Notes: generated from the sequence alone by a model not told the origin. Shown: positions 1-11,092, counted from the stretch's first letter. The stretch: DNA of 64,000 nt from Paralithodes platypus (GCA_032716605.1 CM064505.1:49455865-49519864), one strand, 5' to 3'. A program made the numbers and translations.

Positions 1-446
1 TCTTCCACACCTCTCCCAGTTTCTTAGTTAACCGGTACATACATGCACATAAATGTATACCTGTCTATCCCGATCTTGCATTCACACCAAACGATTCTCG
101 AGTCCACGCATCCATAATTTTTCACACACTTCTTCAACCTATCTGACAAAATCACAGCTACCCCTTCTTTTTTCTTACGTTTATATCCTGCATCCATCCC
201 AGACCAGGCAACCCACCCTTCCCCACCCCACAAATCATGTTCATTCTCACCATCCCACACTCCAAAACCAAACAGGTGAGTCTCACTCACCCCACATACA
301 TCCACACATCCATCCTTGAGTTCTCGCATCAAACACTCTCTCTTTCCAAAATCATTTATGCCATTGGCATTGAAGGCACAGACACGGAGCACGCTTCCTT
401 TCACCCGAACGACGTTTCCGCCACTTTTCTGCTTTGCTCCTTTGCT
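1..446 (-). pseudogene. LINE endonuclease fragment
   Basis: Minus-strand translation gives an APE-type endonuclease N-terminus: the order N-A-N-G-I-N, S-E-T-H-L, E-G-V-A-V-I-L and C-V-D-S-R-I-V-W is typical of a LINE ORF2 start. A stop follows V-P-V-N at position 24, but codons resembling the same protein continue towards the window edge, so the copy is mutated and runs off the left end. It is fused in frame to an unrelated LINE piece at about 447, so the long open frame is a chance chimera. It probably belongs to the family whose (GATA)n-tailed 3' ends occur elsewhere in the window; that link is inferred. Confidence 0.6.
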
Positions 447-671
447 TTCTTTGTTGTGTCCAAATTTTGTGTGAGCAAGTGACCTGAGGGCGTTAAGTCT
501 GGGTGCCAGTTTCTTTTTCGTGTTTGTGGTGTGCTGTTTGAATGTCATATGAGTATCATAAGTTACTCCTAGGATTTTGGGTGAGTGTGTATGTGTTAGG
601 GGTGTGTTGTTTATGGTGAGTTGAGGGATGTATTCGTGTTCTCCTGTCCAGCTTGTGAGCAGGGTTGCGGT
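447..671 (-). pseudogene. C-terminal RT fragment of the (AAC)n-tailed LINE family
   Basis: About 75 residues (S-W-T-G-E-H-E-Y-I-P through F-G-H-N-K-E) are almost identical to the post-palm region of the RT encoded at 45482-47545. Both ends are cut, one at the junction with the endonuclease fragment at about 447. This is a short retrotransposon relic with no function of its own. Confidence 0.75.
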
Positions 672-713
672 ATACATGGTATAATGTAATATAAGTTGGC
701 TGAAGGTAGGCAA

Positions 714-1644
714 AAAGGGCCAAAAGGGGGACTTTGGGAAAGTGGCTGGAACAAATTAATTAACTCCCATAAGGCCTGTTATATCTAAAACACAGTTTTG
801 ATATAAACGGTACGTACAGTACACGGTACGAGTTAACCGTGTATATCAAGACCTGACTGTATTGCCATTTTCAATGTGATAACTATATCTTATTGGATTT
901 GTTTTCCCGTTTTACAGTTATATGGGTCTTGCTTTATCTTTGGATGTATAATACTGTACATGCATGTAGAGGCGATTATTGTGGGCTAAAACCGAGCGAT
1001 AACATGGGTGTGTCGAAGCTGGGAAGCGAAATTTGAGCTCGACAGAGAACGGTCTTTGAAGTTGGAAAGTACATGTTAGTTTAGTGAGTAACTATCGGAC
1101 ATGAGAGAGTTAATAACCTACAATAGGGACAAGTTACATTTGTCGAACATTGTGTTCAAATTTATGTAAATGATCAATAGAAATGAGGCATTGTGACCGT
1201 CCAATATCTTGCCAGTTTTTATCAGACATCCAGGTTTCAGGTTTCTACGAGTTGATCGATGATCTTTTAGGTAAATGAAAGCTTTTAAATGTCCTCGAAC
1301 AAAATGTCTGCAAATGGGGGTAAGCCTATTCAGATAATCTTCAATTCACTTATCAAAGGATACCAGTACAAAATTGTAAGCACCACCTGAGGTACGAGAT
1401 AACCTCCATAACAGAGGCTAGAAAAATGATAAGAGTTACCCGTCTGTTAAATTTTTTTTATCACGCTCTTCAGTTCACTCACAGACAGACAGCAATTGAA
1501 ACCCACTAGTGATACAAAATAAGCAATCTGAAACAAAATGAAAAGAAAGATGAAAGTTTCTTACTGATTTAATTTATTTTCATAGCACATTCAGGCTTCC
1601 ACAAGACGTTCTCAGTTTTACCTAACTTAACCATCCGAGTGGAT
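714..1644. other. AT-rich spacer, nothing recognised
   Basis: No reading frame, RNA motif or clear repeat was seen. Scattered TACAGTAC-like motifs near 820-840 resemble ends of mariner/pogo-type elements, but no partner end was found. Confidence 0.4.
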
Positions 1645-1767
1645 GGGATTCGTTAGCCTTGGTCAGCAACCCATCTAGGGGAGACAACCTTATACAAATC
1701 TGGGTTAATGGGACTCATTAGCCTTGGTCGGCAACCTGTCTAGTGGAGTAAACCTTATACAAATCCG
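1645..1767. repeat. two tandem copies of a ~60-bp repeat
   Basis: A unit with the core GTTAGCCTTGGTCAGCAACC followed by CTTATACAAATC occurs at about 1645-1709 and again at about 1710-1767. A third copy of the core lies in reverse orientation at 3957-3992, so this is a dispersed repeat and not a local duplication only. Its class is unknown. Confidence 0.7.
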
Positions 1768-2455
1768 TACTGCTTACCTAAGGGTGAAGCACGTTAGTGG
1801 ATGGACTAGCTGCACACCACTGTAGAAAAATAGTGCTTAACCTCTCGGCTGCGCATGGGGGGTATGAGACACCACACGCCTGTGCGCACGTATTTGAGCT
1901 GTTCCCATCACTAACATCGTTATTTTACCATAAATATCGTTAATACTGATTCATATGCGCCTATTTTACCATTAATATGAAGACATTAACCAGTTACAAC
2001 AATAAAACAAGTGGAAACAGTGTTTGGCTGGTCAAAATCGCGAAATGAAAGCGAGAGTGTGTGTGAGTGAGTGTGAGCCAACCTTCCACTCACGAAGCTT
2101 TGAGAGACACTGGAGGTACCTCTCAATTCTCTTCCTGAATTCTCCCCTAATTCCCACGCTTGGTAACACTGATGACAACGCCCTGATAGCAACTCGCTAA
2201 TGTTAGCACGAAAATAGACCACAGAATAAGGGAATAACAGGGAAAATAGGTGATAATTGAAGGAGGGGGGGGGGGAAATGGGGAAGGAGAGGATGTGGAG
2301 GAGTGATATTTGGCATGGCCCAGGGGCAAAAAAAAAAAAAAAAAGGGTTCAAGTTTTTTTGGGGTGTTTTAAATGGATTTTTTTAGGCCCAGGATCTTAA
2401 GAGTTTTCCCGCAGTCGCCCGGGGAAACTCTTAAGTCTTCCAGCACTTGTCGGGT
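1768..2455. other. spacer with low-complexity tracts
   Basis: No gene was recognised. The stretch holds a (GTGTGAG)-rich tract near 2055-2080, a G-run near 2264 and a homopolymer A tract near 2329-2344. Confidence 0.4.
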
Positions 2456-3703
2456 TAAGGGGACCGCCCAGTATTTACTAGGGGGGTGACACTGAACTTT
2501 GTCCGATTTTAATGAGATTTTGCACACTTATAGAGGATGATGGAAAGAGGAAAAAATTATTTTATTTTTCTCTCTAGGTCAATTAATTCCTGAATTAGGG
2601 TGGAAATTAGTTAAAAAATACATACAAAATTCCGACGTTGATAGGCTTGAAACTCGAGCACTGTACACTCTTTTCAGAGTGATCAGACAACACAGGACAG
2701 GTGGTTTTACAACTCTCTTGGCTAATTTATTTTATTTTTTATCTAATTGCGGAATTAGGTGACTCGGAAATTAGGTAATTATGTTTTACTCGGTAGTTAG
2801 CTACCTATGCCAAGGGGCTGTGTCTCAACAAGTCTGAAATGCAAAAAAAAAGGGCGCAAGAGATTTAAGGAGCATTTCACGCACTTTCAAACAGTATAAG
2901 CACCATCCTTATACGATCAGTAGTTACCGAGTTATTGTAGATCAAAGGTCGAAAACTTACATTTCGAGAAAAACGCTTGTAAAGTTCAGTGATGTCTTCA
3001 CTCCAGTCTAATTACATATAACGTAGTATACATGTTCTCTATTTCGGTTTTAGGCATTAATACGAAAGTTTATATATTCATATACCTGTACAGTACAGTA
3101 GGGTCCCGCATAAAACGAGTCTCGATTAAAACGAGCGACCTAAAATATTAATATTTAATTTTCGATCAGAACGAATGTGATCACATAAAACGAGTCCGCC
3201 GTCAAAGTGGGACAAATCCGAGAAGTTTTCATATAGAGCGCCGAAATATCGTACAAAACGTACAAAATATCGTACGCTCCTGACGGAAATTTACGCTTCC
3301 AGTGAACATTGACGATATTGGGCCACCAAAATGCCGTGTTCACATAAAACGAAATCTCATAGAACGCCCTCGTTTATCGACCAATTACTCGTTTTATGTG
3401 AGACCCTACTGTATATTCATATTCATATATAAGCTTTCCACTAATATTTAGCAACTGGTCATTTTTTCGATATACTGTACAGACATACCACGACCGCCCC
3501 CCCCCCCATATTTGTCCCGTTGCGGGGTGCTACGGCGCCCGCGAAAGTTTGAAATAACATCAATTTAGACCAATTTCCCGTTGTTATTTTGCCTTGGGAG
3601 TTGCCACACTGACGGATGACTGACGTACATTGATGTTTCTGGGTTCAGCTAAATATTCCAAATTCCATCGATTTTCACCCTCCAACACTGGGCGGTCCCC
3701 GTA
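2456..3703. mobile_element. non-autonomous DNA transposon, Harbinger-like
   Basis: The left end TAAGGGGACCGCCCAGT and the right end ACTGGGCGGTCCCCGTAA are inverted repeats sharing 14 perfect bases, flanked by TAA on both sides. Short GGG-starting TIRs with a 3-bp TWA duplication are typical of PIF/Harbinger; the right flank carries one extra G, so the exact end is uncertain. The interior is AT-rich with no transposase, so it would have depended on a partner. A smaller TIR element (3096-3411) lies inside it and is therefore younger. Confidence 0.55.
3096..3411. mobile_element. mariner/pogo-type MITE
   Basis: The ends are long inverted repeats: CAGTAGGGTCCCGCATAAAA on the left, and on the right the reverse complement with two differences. 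TA lies immediately outside both ends, as expected for a Tc1/mariner/pogo target duplication. It is 316 bp with no coding capacity and is nested inside the Harbinger-like element. Confidence 0.8.
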
Positions 3704-3806
3704 AACGATACATAGAAGGCCTCGGAGTCGGACGGACCCTAAGTTGAGTGGTCAATCCTGTAAATCCTTCAGTAAACTGGCATGGGTTGTCCTCACAGGG
3801 TATGAG

Positions 3807-3882
3807 TCCGCTTGGGGGCATTTTGTGTATGGCCACCGTCATAAAAAGGAGTCAGGCGGCTGGCAATAGATGGATAGATAGA
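3807..3882 (+). mobile_element. 3' end of a (GATA)n-tailed LINE
   Basis: A 5'-truncated LINE remnant: CCGCTTGGGGGCAT, then TATGGCCACC, then GGCAATAGATGGATAGATAG. The same arrangement recurs at 6708-6790, and a related ending closes the RT fragments at 41191 and 57186. Only the terminal ~75 bp remain. Confidence 0.6.
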
Positions 3883-3956
3883 ACTTAAATATTGGGTGAA
3901 AAGATACAAGTGTATGAACATGGAAAGAGCCCGGATTTTTATATGGTTATCTCTCC

Positions 3957-3992
3957 TAGATGGGTTGCTGACCAAGGCTAACGAGTCCCATC
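3957..3992 (-). repeat. reverse copy of the 1645-1767 repeat core
   Basis: The reverse complement of the core GTTAGCCTTGGTCAGCAACC is present with flanking bases matching the 1645 copy. It follows directly on a LINE tail region. Confidence 0.6.
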
Positions 3993-4456
3993 CTCCTTTT
4001 TAAAGTGTATAAATGTATGTAAACTCAAAGCCTTGTACAATCTTATCGAGATAATATTAAAGGAGACTTTCGTGGAGATATTCACACACTAGCGGTCCCG
4101 ACCGTTACGCGTCTGATTTGATTTTTTTTCCCCCAAAAATTATCCAACGGCCAGCGGTTATTTGCCCCCTGCTGGCAATATATATGATGAGGAAAATAAG
4201 TCCTGGGGGGTGAGGGAGGACAAAGCCACCCTCAACCCAAAAACGGTCAAATTAGAAGCAAACGTAACAGTCGTGAACGAGAGCGTGGAACCGCGGTGAA
4301 GGGTTCCTTCGATGATACCCTTATTCATTCCTTTTACCCTTATGCAAAGGTACTATAAATATTTTAAGTTAGTTCTTATATTTCCCTTTCATGCACACAA
4401 ATGCTAAATAACTTGTACAACAACTTTACTATAAATTATAGGAGTACTGTACAGTA

Positions 4457-4887
4457 CAGTTGATCCTCGATTTTACGGGCCACGATGCAACGGATCTCGG
4501 ATTTAACAAACAGGGCAGCGTCGGTCTTTGTTTACTAAAGGGTCACTGCGGCTATCCGGTACGTTTTTCCCGTGAATCTCGTAATGTTGTGAATTTAAAT
4601 TTAGTAGAATTGGAGATAGTAAAGCATGTAGATGGTATAGGAGGCATAGTTGTTCATGTACAATCATATGACTAATAGTATCTGCTAAAAATAAAAAAAC
4701 ATTTACTACTGGTGAGAGAACAGCATCGGTCTCTGTTTACGAAAGGGTCACCGCTAGGCAAGGCGCCGGTAAAGCCGGTTTTTGAGATTTGAGGGACTGC
4801 TGTATTGTATTACTTTCCAGCAACGGACTTTTTGCATTAATGGATCGGTCATCCCCCCACTTAGTACGTAAAATCAAGGGCGGACTG
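4457..4887. mobile_element. pogo/mariner-type MITE
   Basis: The left end CAGTTGATCCTCGATTTTAC and the right end GTAAAATCAAGGGCGGACTG are imperfect inverted repeats with TA immediately outside each. It is 431 bp. Two internal segments, GCATCGGTCT(C)TGTTTAC and AAGGGTCACTGCGG / AAGGGTCACCGCTAGG, are duplicated within it. The 71-codon frame inside has no recognisable domain and is probably fortuitous. Confidence 0.65.
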
Positions 4888-5279
4888 TATACTCATCCTA
4901 TTTTACCTTTTACATTGCAGTAGTTTTCTCATTTACACATATTTCAGTCCAAAAGACAATTTACTGTTGTGCCCTTATTCTATTCTTTTCTTTCCTTACT
5001 TTCTCTACTTCCACTCAAATTTTAGATTGCAATTTTTTTTCACACACACACGTCAGCCCTCCCACCTCACTACTGTACTGTACTTCTGTTATTTTGCAAG
5101 TTTTAATATAATACCATAGCAGAAGACTTTAACTCCACCAAATGGCCCAGTTACCCCCCTCCAAAATAATGCGGGAAACTACCAAAGAGAACGGCCCCGA
5201 AACACTATTGTCCCACCATTAAAACCCTCCATAAAACAAACCCCCCAAACCGAAGAGGCGGCATCTGAGTGAAGGACCG

Positions 5280-5815
5280 GATGTGACGTCACCCGCGCAT
5301 CTCGGCCTGGGATTGGCCGGCCGGACCGACATCTCCACCAACCGGGACGCCATGACGTCACCCACCAACCGCCCTGCTCATTGGTCCCTGGAAGGCATCC
5401 TGAGGCGAATTAGGAGGGACCTTCCATTGCTCTCACCCCTACCCCCATCGCCAAGACCAGAAAGACACAACCACCCTCTAGAACCTATATATCAACGTGT
5501 TCCTTTTCCCTGTGCCTCCTCTAGGACAAGGAGCACCTAGAAAGTGAATAGGTATCCAGATCAGGTAGGGGAAGTTATCTCAACATCCCCTCCTGAGATC
5601 TGGATGCTTCCCGGCTCGACCTAGCTTAAACTCTTCACCTGCCCTTACTTGCAACGGCTAATCCTGGCCAAGTAAGGACCTAGATGCTTCCTGGCTCTAG
5701 ATTGTCTAGAACCTAGAATGCTCCCCGGCTTCTTGGTAGCTTAATAATAAAGCTATTACCGAGATTTAAGAGACGCTTTGTAAGAGATAAGACCTGGCTT
5801 TCAGGCCTCCTTTAC
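5280..5815 (+). mobile_element. possible solo LTR
   Basis: A GC-rich block carries paired CRE sites, CCAAT boxes and a TATA motif, followed about 260 bp later by AATAAA (5746-5751). A promoter closely followed by a poly(A) signal is the order found in a long terminal repeat. No matching second LTR or primer-binding site was found, so a solo LTR is the best guess. A host promoter for an unseen gene is the alternative. Confidence 0.35.
5284..5492 (+). promoter_or_regulatory. promoter-like cluster: 2 CRE, 2 CCAAT, TATA
   Basis: Two perfect TGACGTCA cAMP-response elements lie at 5284-5291 and 5353-5360. Inverted CCAAT boxes (ATTGG) lie at 5312-5316 and 5380-5384. TATATAT is at 5486-5492. The alternating CRE-CCAAT-CRE-CCAAT order with ~70-bp spacing upstream of a TATA box is unlikely by chance. 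Transcription would run to the right. Binding is predicted from motifs only. Confidence 0.5.
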
Positions 5816-5889
5816 AGTAACTAATTAATAAATATCAGTTGCCAATTAAAACCCTCACCCACTATCCATAACGTAATTATTCATCTATA

Positions 5890-6591
5890 CAGTGGTCCCT
5901 CTCATTTGGCGATTTCATTAGTCTCACCAAACCATCGCCAAAAGTGAATTTCGCCAAACGCGAATAGTACTTTAAATGGGAAAATTATCCATTAGTCTGT
6001 GACGAGGCCCGAGTTCACCCTTTTGACCTCCATTTTTGTACTTTAACTGCTTAAAAGCAAAGACATTATACATGAAACATTAACAGCAATAAAAAGACAA
6101 TAGATAATAGATAACAGATTTTATTTACCATGAATTATTTTGAGTTAGGCCTGGTGAGACGAGTGAGTGTGGTGGTTGTGGACGCTTGCGGGCGGTGCAT
6201 TCTGGGCCGACGTCATTTCGTGACGTCAGCATAATCTTACAGTTTCTTACAGTTTCTTACAGTAGATCCTCTGGAAAAAGGCAAACTATGCCTGTGTATC
6301 CAGCTCAGTACCAGTACTTGCACTGCTGCGGTCGTTCACGGTGTTGGCGGCGGCGGTAGCAGACGCAACATTTTTACTATTTTGTATTTTTGTTTTATAA
6401 TCAAACTTCAAATCTTGTCTTCCCCATGCTTTATCAAGATTACTTTCAAACTCCCTTATTGATTCGGAATCAACTACATAATCGCCAAAAGTGCATTTGA
6501 AGCGCCAAATGCGAATTCTGGTACCATATCCAACCTATCGCCAATACTGTGTTTCGCCAAGCTGAAACTCGCCAAGCGCGAGGGACCACTG
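5890..6591. mobile_element. TA-flanked TIR element with nested LINE tail
   Basis: The left end CAGTGGTCCCTCTC and the right end (reverse complement CAGTGGTCCCTCGC) are inverted repeats with TA outside each. Sub-terminal repeats of TTCGCCAA/TTGGCGA type occur at both ends. A LINE 3' end is inserted at 6236-6480; without it the element would be about 450 bp. Confidence 0.7.
6236..6480 (-). mobile_element. 3' end of the CR1-like LINE at 7945-9095
   Basis: This stretch is nearly the reverse complement of 8860-9095: the end of the RT C-terminal domain, a CCGCCGCCGCC-rich stretch, the stop region and the tail of repeated CTGTAAGAAA units. It is 5'-truncated and sits inside the TIR element at 5890-6591, so it inserted later. 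Confidence 0.85.
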
Positions 6592-6707
6592 TAGGTATAT
6601 TGTTACATGTTTGACTAACCTTTAACCTATGGGCTGCGATCGTCCTCATATGAGTCTGAAGTAAGATTTATTTATTTATTTTTTGTTTCCTATGTAAAAA
6701 AAAATAG

Positions 6708-6819
6708 GTCCGCTTGGGGGCATTCTGTCTATGGCCACCCTCGTAAGGGGAGTAAGGCGTCCGGCAATAGATAGATAGATAGATAGATAGGAAAAAAAAA
6801 AAAAAAAAAAAAAAAAAAC
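6708..6819 (+). mobile_element. (GATA)n-tailed LINE 3' end plus poly(A)
   Basis: The terminal CCGCTTGGGGGCAT ... CCGGCAATAGATAGATAG ends in a short (GATA)n run at about 6772-6790 and then an A homopolymer at 6792-6819. It is the same 3' end type as at 3807-3882. Confidence 0.65.
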
Positions 6820-7135
6820 TCACTACAGACTCATATGAGGACAGTTGCAGTTCATGGGTTAAGTTACCAAACTGCTGCATACCTATCGGTGGAGAGCTCT
6901 GCCACACATACACACTTACACTAAACTCCAGCTAGGGATTCCCCCACATAATTGAATCTAATTATGAGTTCATTATTCATTTACTGTCTCTCAGTGTAAG
7001 TGCTAATTGTATATACTGTACTGTATAATTATACAGTATATGTACAGTATGTATCCTTGTGTGTCCCATTGATACTTGTTACTTGCATGTTTACCTTAAT
7101 ACTATATTGATCTTTGCCTATGCATTGTCCTTGCT
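6820..7135. other. spacer, nothing recognised
   Basis: AT-rich sequence with TACAGTA-like motifs near 7015-7050, but no paired ends or reading frame. Confidence 0.35.
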
Positions 7136-7944
7136 TTTTTTTTTTTTTTTTTTTTTTTATAAAAATTAGTTCAACCAGACCACCGAATTCCACAAAAAAA
7201 CTGTCATAGGGCTAGCCCGAAGGATTAGATCAAGATGTACAACGAATCAAGTCAAGATAGATAGGGAAGGGCATGAGGGGAACAAATCTAGGAAGGTGAA
7301 AACACGCAAACATTTCTCGCCATTTCACCAGTTGAGCCGGACCACATGAGCTCCACAGCAGAGCTCTTATAGGGCAGGGCCGAAGGATGAGGTAAGAACT
7401 GCTACACTGCAGCACCAACCAAAATGTGATCAGGGCGAAGAATGAGAGATCAGGTCTAATGTAGAAAAAAATAACAGCGAGATGCAAAAAAAATGCACTA
7501 CTGTACTGATGGGAATCGAGTCAGCTCGGCCGTAGCAGCTACCGAAGAGACAAATGAGGTCAGGAGCCTACTATCTAGCCAGGCCAGGGAGGCATGTGAT
7601 ATACTGTAGGATGTCCGAGGACAACCGAATGGGACAGAATAAGAATAGAAGGGGAAAAACATAGAAAGAGGAAAGAGGAAAGAAAAACTACTCAAAATTA
7701 GTCAAGCCGACGACAAAAGCTCGAGGGGAGAGAGAGGGAAACAACCACATACCTCCCCCATCAAGCTTCAGTCGCTGGCCCCGAAGCCCCCCAACTGCGA
7801 CAAGGAGAGTACCTGTAGTACCAGGGGGGGCATTGTCCTAGTCTTTATGAATAATAATATATATGCATATCAACCTATCTAATTTAATAATAAACTTGTA
7901 CACCTGGCTCTTGTATTCTCTCAACACCTCCCCCTCGGTACATC
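7136..7944 (-). repeat. unclassified repeat with poly(T) head
   Basis: A T homopolymer (7136-7159) would be the poly(A) tail of a minus-strand retroposed element. Two related segments, one with CCAGACCACCGAATTCC near 7178 and one with CCGGACCACATGAGCTCC near 7339, each continue to a (GCC)CGAAGGAT motif about 50 bp later, giving internal repetition of roughly 160 bp. No protein or tRNA-like head is convincing. Confidence 0.35.
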
Positions 7945-9095
7945 AGGACCCGTGACAGAAGCCTTCCTGAAAGATCGGAGACAGAGGGTACTGGTGAATG
8001 GAATAGGCTCGGGGTGGAGGGAAATTACAAGTGGGGTACCTCAGGGATCTGTGTTGGGACCACTACTGTTCGTTATATTTATCAACGACATACCTGAAGT
8101 TATAACTAATGGAAGTGAGATATACCTGTATGCAGATGACACTAAGCTGTATAGAAGAGTAAGGAAGATGTGGGTTTGCTTCAAGGAGATGTGGAGGGCA
8201 TGAAGGGATGGTCTGAGCATTGGTTAATGCCTTTTCATCCAAAAAAATGCAAGTACATGCGGATTGGGACAAGCAAGATAGACAAGGTAGGATACAGTAT
8301 GTATGAAGCGATGGAGGAAGTGAATGCAGAAAAGGATATAGGAGTAGTGATAGACAATAAGTTAAATTTCTCAGAACATTTAGTGGAAAAGATAAACAAA
8401 GCCAATAGAATTGTAGGGCTGATAAGGAGGACATTTGTGTCACTTGACGAAGAAATATTCAGGAATCTCTATACAGCGCTGGTTAGGCCGCACCTGGAAT
8501 ATGCGAACCAGGTGTGGGCTCCATATATGGTAAAGGATATAGAAGCAGTGGAGAAAGTGCAGAGGAGAGCTAGCAAGCTAGTACCAACGTTGAAGAACGC
8601 GGGCTATGAGCAGAGGTTGAGGACACTGGCGCTTCCGACACTGGCATATAGGAGAAAGAGAGGGGATATGATAGAGACTTTTAAGATAGTGTCAGGAATG
8701 TATGATGAGGATGTGTGTGAAGGTACCTTCTTGATGCGGGAGGGAACAAGAACGAGAGGACACTCTAAGAAAATTTACAAAGAAAGAAATAGGCTTGAAA
8801 AGGCAAAGAACTCATTTTGTGATAGAGTGGTAAATGAGTGGAACGCACTGCCCCAGTATGTAGTCGATTCCGAATCAATAAGGAAGTTTGAAAGTAATCT
8901 TGATAAAGCATGGGGAAGACAAGATTTGAAGTTTGATTATAAAGCAAAAATACAGAATAGTAAAAATGTTGCGTCTGCTACCGCCGCCGCCAATACCATG
9001 AACGACCGCAGCAGTGCAAGTACTGGCACTGAGCTGGATACACAGGCCTAGTTTGCCTTTTTCCAGAGGATCTACTGTAAGAAACTGTAAGAAAC
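7945..9095 (+). pseudogene. 5'-truncated CR1-like LINE (RT C-terminal half)
   Basis: The RT begins within the palm: [11 protein letters not shown], then the catalytic L-Y-A-D-D-T-K-L. A frameshift near 8160-8170 moves the rest to another frame (8170-9051): N-K-L-N-F-S-E-H, R-P-H-L-E-Y-A-N-Q-V-W-A-P, V-Q-R-R-A-S-K-L-V-P and a C-terminal V-V-N-E-W-N-A-L-P, all standard CR1/L2-type post-RT motifs. The 3' tail is CTGTAAGAAA repeats ending near 9095. Two further tail-bearing fragments lie at 6236-6480 and 14150-14229. It lacks the endonuclease and is non-functional. Confidence 0.85.
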
Positions 9096-9112
9096 AGACA
9101 GTATAGAGAATA

Positions 9113-9727
9113 CAGTCAGGCCCCCAAGGGCGCGTACTCGAAGGGCACGTTTTCAAAAAGGCGCGGGAGGTACTAGTGGCACGAAATACGTAAACAAAGC
9201 GGAAAGCGATGCGCAGCTATTGTCGGCCATCTTGACGTGACGTCAGCCCGCTTCCGCCCTCCCCCCGTACCACTTAGCATCCATTGTGGCCTTGAGCGTC
9301 CCCCCCCCCCCCCCGTAACCCACCAGCCCGTGTGACACTGGTCCCACCGAAGAAGAAATTGAAGGTGATGACTATTGAGAAGAAGAAGAAGGTGTTGGAT
9401 ATTATAGAGGGGAGACAAATAAGCAAATGTTTCCCGTCACTTCAATGAGTCAAGCATACGAACAATAACAACACCATACACCATTATGAGTGAGTACCCA
9501 TTCCATTTACTGTTAATATATCATATACTGTAAGTAACTGTATTTAACCATAATCTGTACTTTTTGTATGTATTTTAGGCGTTATTAGGGAAAAATAAGT
9601 ACGGGTGGTCGGGTTGGCAGACTACGGTCCTATTTTCCCCATCGATTCTTAAGTCCCAAGGAAGCGCCTTTCCAAGGAAACGGCCTTTGCCTAGTCTACA
9701 TTGACCACGCCCTTGCGGGGCCCTCTG
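9113..9727 (+). mobile_element. pogo/Tigger-like DNA transposon remnant
   Basis: The left end CAGTCAGGCCCCCAAGGGCG and the right end, whose reverse complement reads CAGAGGGCCCCGCAAGGGCG, form inverted repeats with TA on both outer sides. Between them, 9355-9448 encodes a short Psq/CENP-B-type helix-turn-helix start: M-T-I-E-K-K-K-K-V-L-D-I-I-E-G-R-Q-I-S, ended by a stop. The rest of the transposase is deleted. It sits 50 bp beyond the downstream donor of the codanin-1 exon, within the presumed next intron. Confidence 0.7.
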
Positions 9728-9778
9728 TACAACTATTTCTAATAGAAGTTAGTATCCTAACTTCATATATCAACTTAC

Positions 9779-9930
9779 TTGCTGGTCAACAAAATCTGTA
9801 ACATCGAGTGAGACAGTCTGCTCCGGACTGACTTGAGAGTCTGACGGCTTGTTGGGGGTCACTTGTGGGCTGGCTAGCATTCCTACCGCCAAGAATTTTG
9901 AAGGTGTCTTCATGGGTGATTGGGAGTGGT
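9779..9930 (-). CDS. CDAN1: codanin-1, downstream exon (predicted)
   Basis: This exon is inferred from splice sites and frame. On the minus strand a pyrimidine-rich stretch ending TTTCAG precedes 9930, and CAA|GTAAGT follows 9779. The 152-bp exon accepts the one-base overhang left by the donor at 11093 and stays open for its 50 remaining codons, ending in phase 0. The peptide is rich in S, P, Q and T and ends V-S-L-D-V-T-D-F-V, which would lie just before the conserved C-terminal half of codanin-1. Exons for that C-terminal half should lie at lower coordinates; I could not find them, so they may be off-window or the gene may be broken. Confidence 0.6.
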
Positions 9931-10437
9931 CTGAAATAAGATGTCAAAACTGAATAAGAACTGGTATCATATCAAAAGATACAAAGACATGACAGCTAAA
10001 GAATTATATTGATTTACAAATAAACACAATGCATGCTTGTCTTTATAATACTGTATCAAGTATGGTTTGTACTAAAATTACAAGGCAAATAATACTGTCA
10101 ATAAATGAAAACAAAATACTGCATTACATATTAACTCTAGGGTGAGGGCTGATCCTATCCAAAGTGAGGTTTGACATCCTCTACCAAACCTTAGCCGTTT
10201 CTGTCTGTCTCTTTTACGGTCCTACTTTTCCTTCTGGGGGCAGGAGGCTAGGAATCCTCCTCCCCTTGTAAAATCTCTTACTCAACGAAACAGAGAAAGG
10301 GGCGAGGGAATGCGAAAGTGATCTCAGACCTTAAGAATTGGAACTTTAAAGGTTTCTGTTCGGGCTCTGTCTCCAGTCGGCCACCCCCAGCAATGGGGTA
10401 TGTGCCTGAGTATATACATACATACATACATACATAT
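9931..10437. other. codanin-1 intron, left part
   Basis: AT-rich sequence with no coding signal. The block 10140-10400 is more GC-rich and resembles dispersed repeat DNA, but I could not class it. A (CATA)n run at 10416-10435 adjoins the LINE tail. Confidence 0.45.
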
Positions 10438-11048
10438 TCTATCTATCTATCTATTGCCTGATGCCGTGATCCCCGAAGGGGTGGCCACGAACGAACCGCC
10501 CCTATGCACCTCTATCCCCAGTCAGTCGACGCCCCTCCCCCCAACCAGCACCGCCTTTGTTCATGTACTTCCTCACTCCATCCTTCCACCTCTCTTTCGG
10601 TCTACCTCTCCCTCTCTGTCCCTCTACCTCGCTCTCGTACACCCTCTTAGTCATTCTCTCGCTTTCCATACGCTCCATATGGCCGAACCATCTCAAGTTG
10701 TTCCTTTTCACACTTTCCAGCACATCTACCTCCACACCACACCTCCTTCTTACTTCCTCATTAGTCTGTCTATCCCTCCATGCAACTCCGCACGCACTCC
10801 TTAAGTAATTCATTTCCACTGCTCTCACTCTTGATCTGAGTCTCTCAACCAACGTCCATGCTTCGCTTCCGTAAGTCAGTGTCGGGATTACCACACTGTC
10901 ATGCAAGGACTTCTTCACTTCCATACTGACCACCCTATTTCCTGTTACTGCTTTTAGCGTTCCTACAACCCTCTTCCCCTGTTGTACCCTCTCCCAAACT
11001 TCTTCATCCATAGTCCCATCTTTACTCAACACACTGCCCAGATACTTA
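10438..11048 (-). pseudogene. 5'-truncated (GATA)n-tailed LINE, RT C-terminus
   Basis: The minus-strand product starts K-Y-L-G-S-V-L-S-K-D-G and continues through L-T-Y-G-S-E-A-W-T-L, R-R-C-G-V-E-V-D-V-L and L-R-W-F-G-H-M-E-R-M, the usual C-terminal part of a LINE RT beyond the catalytic palm. It ends with the 3' segment GGCATCAGGCAATAG and a (GATA)n tail at 10438-10453. Nearly the same sequence occurs at 40569-41191 and 56742-57186, indicating recent activity. It lies in the codanin-1 intron in the same orientation as the gene. Confidence 0.85.
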
Positions 11049-11092
11049 ACAAAAAAACTCTGGAAATACTGTACTACCATACATTACTATAC

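Noticed and set aside
4460..4675. 71-codon frame in a TIR element
   Set aside because: Lies wholly within a non-autonomous MITE including its terminal repeat; no family resemblance.
9227..9260. TGACGTCA near 9240 and 6220 as host promoters
   Set aside because: Both lie inside TIR elements without CCAAT or TATA neighbours.
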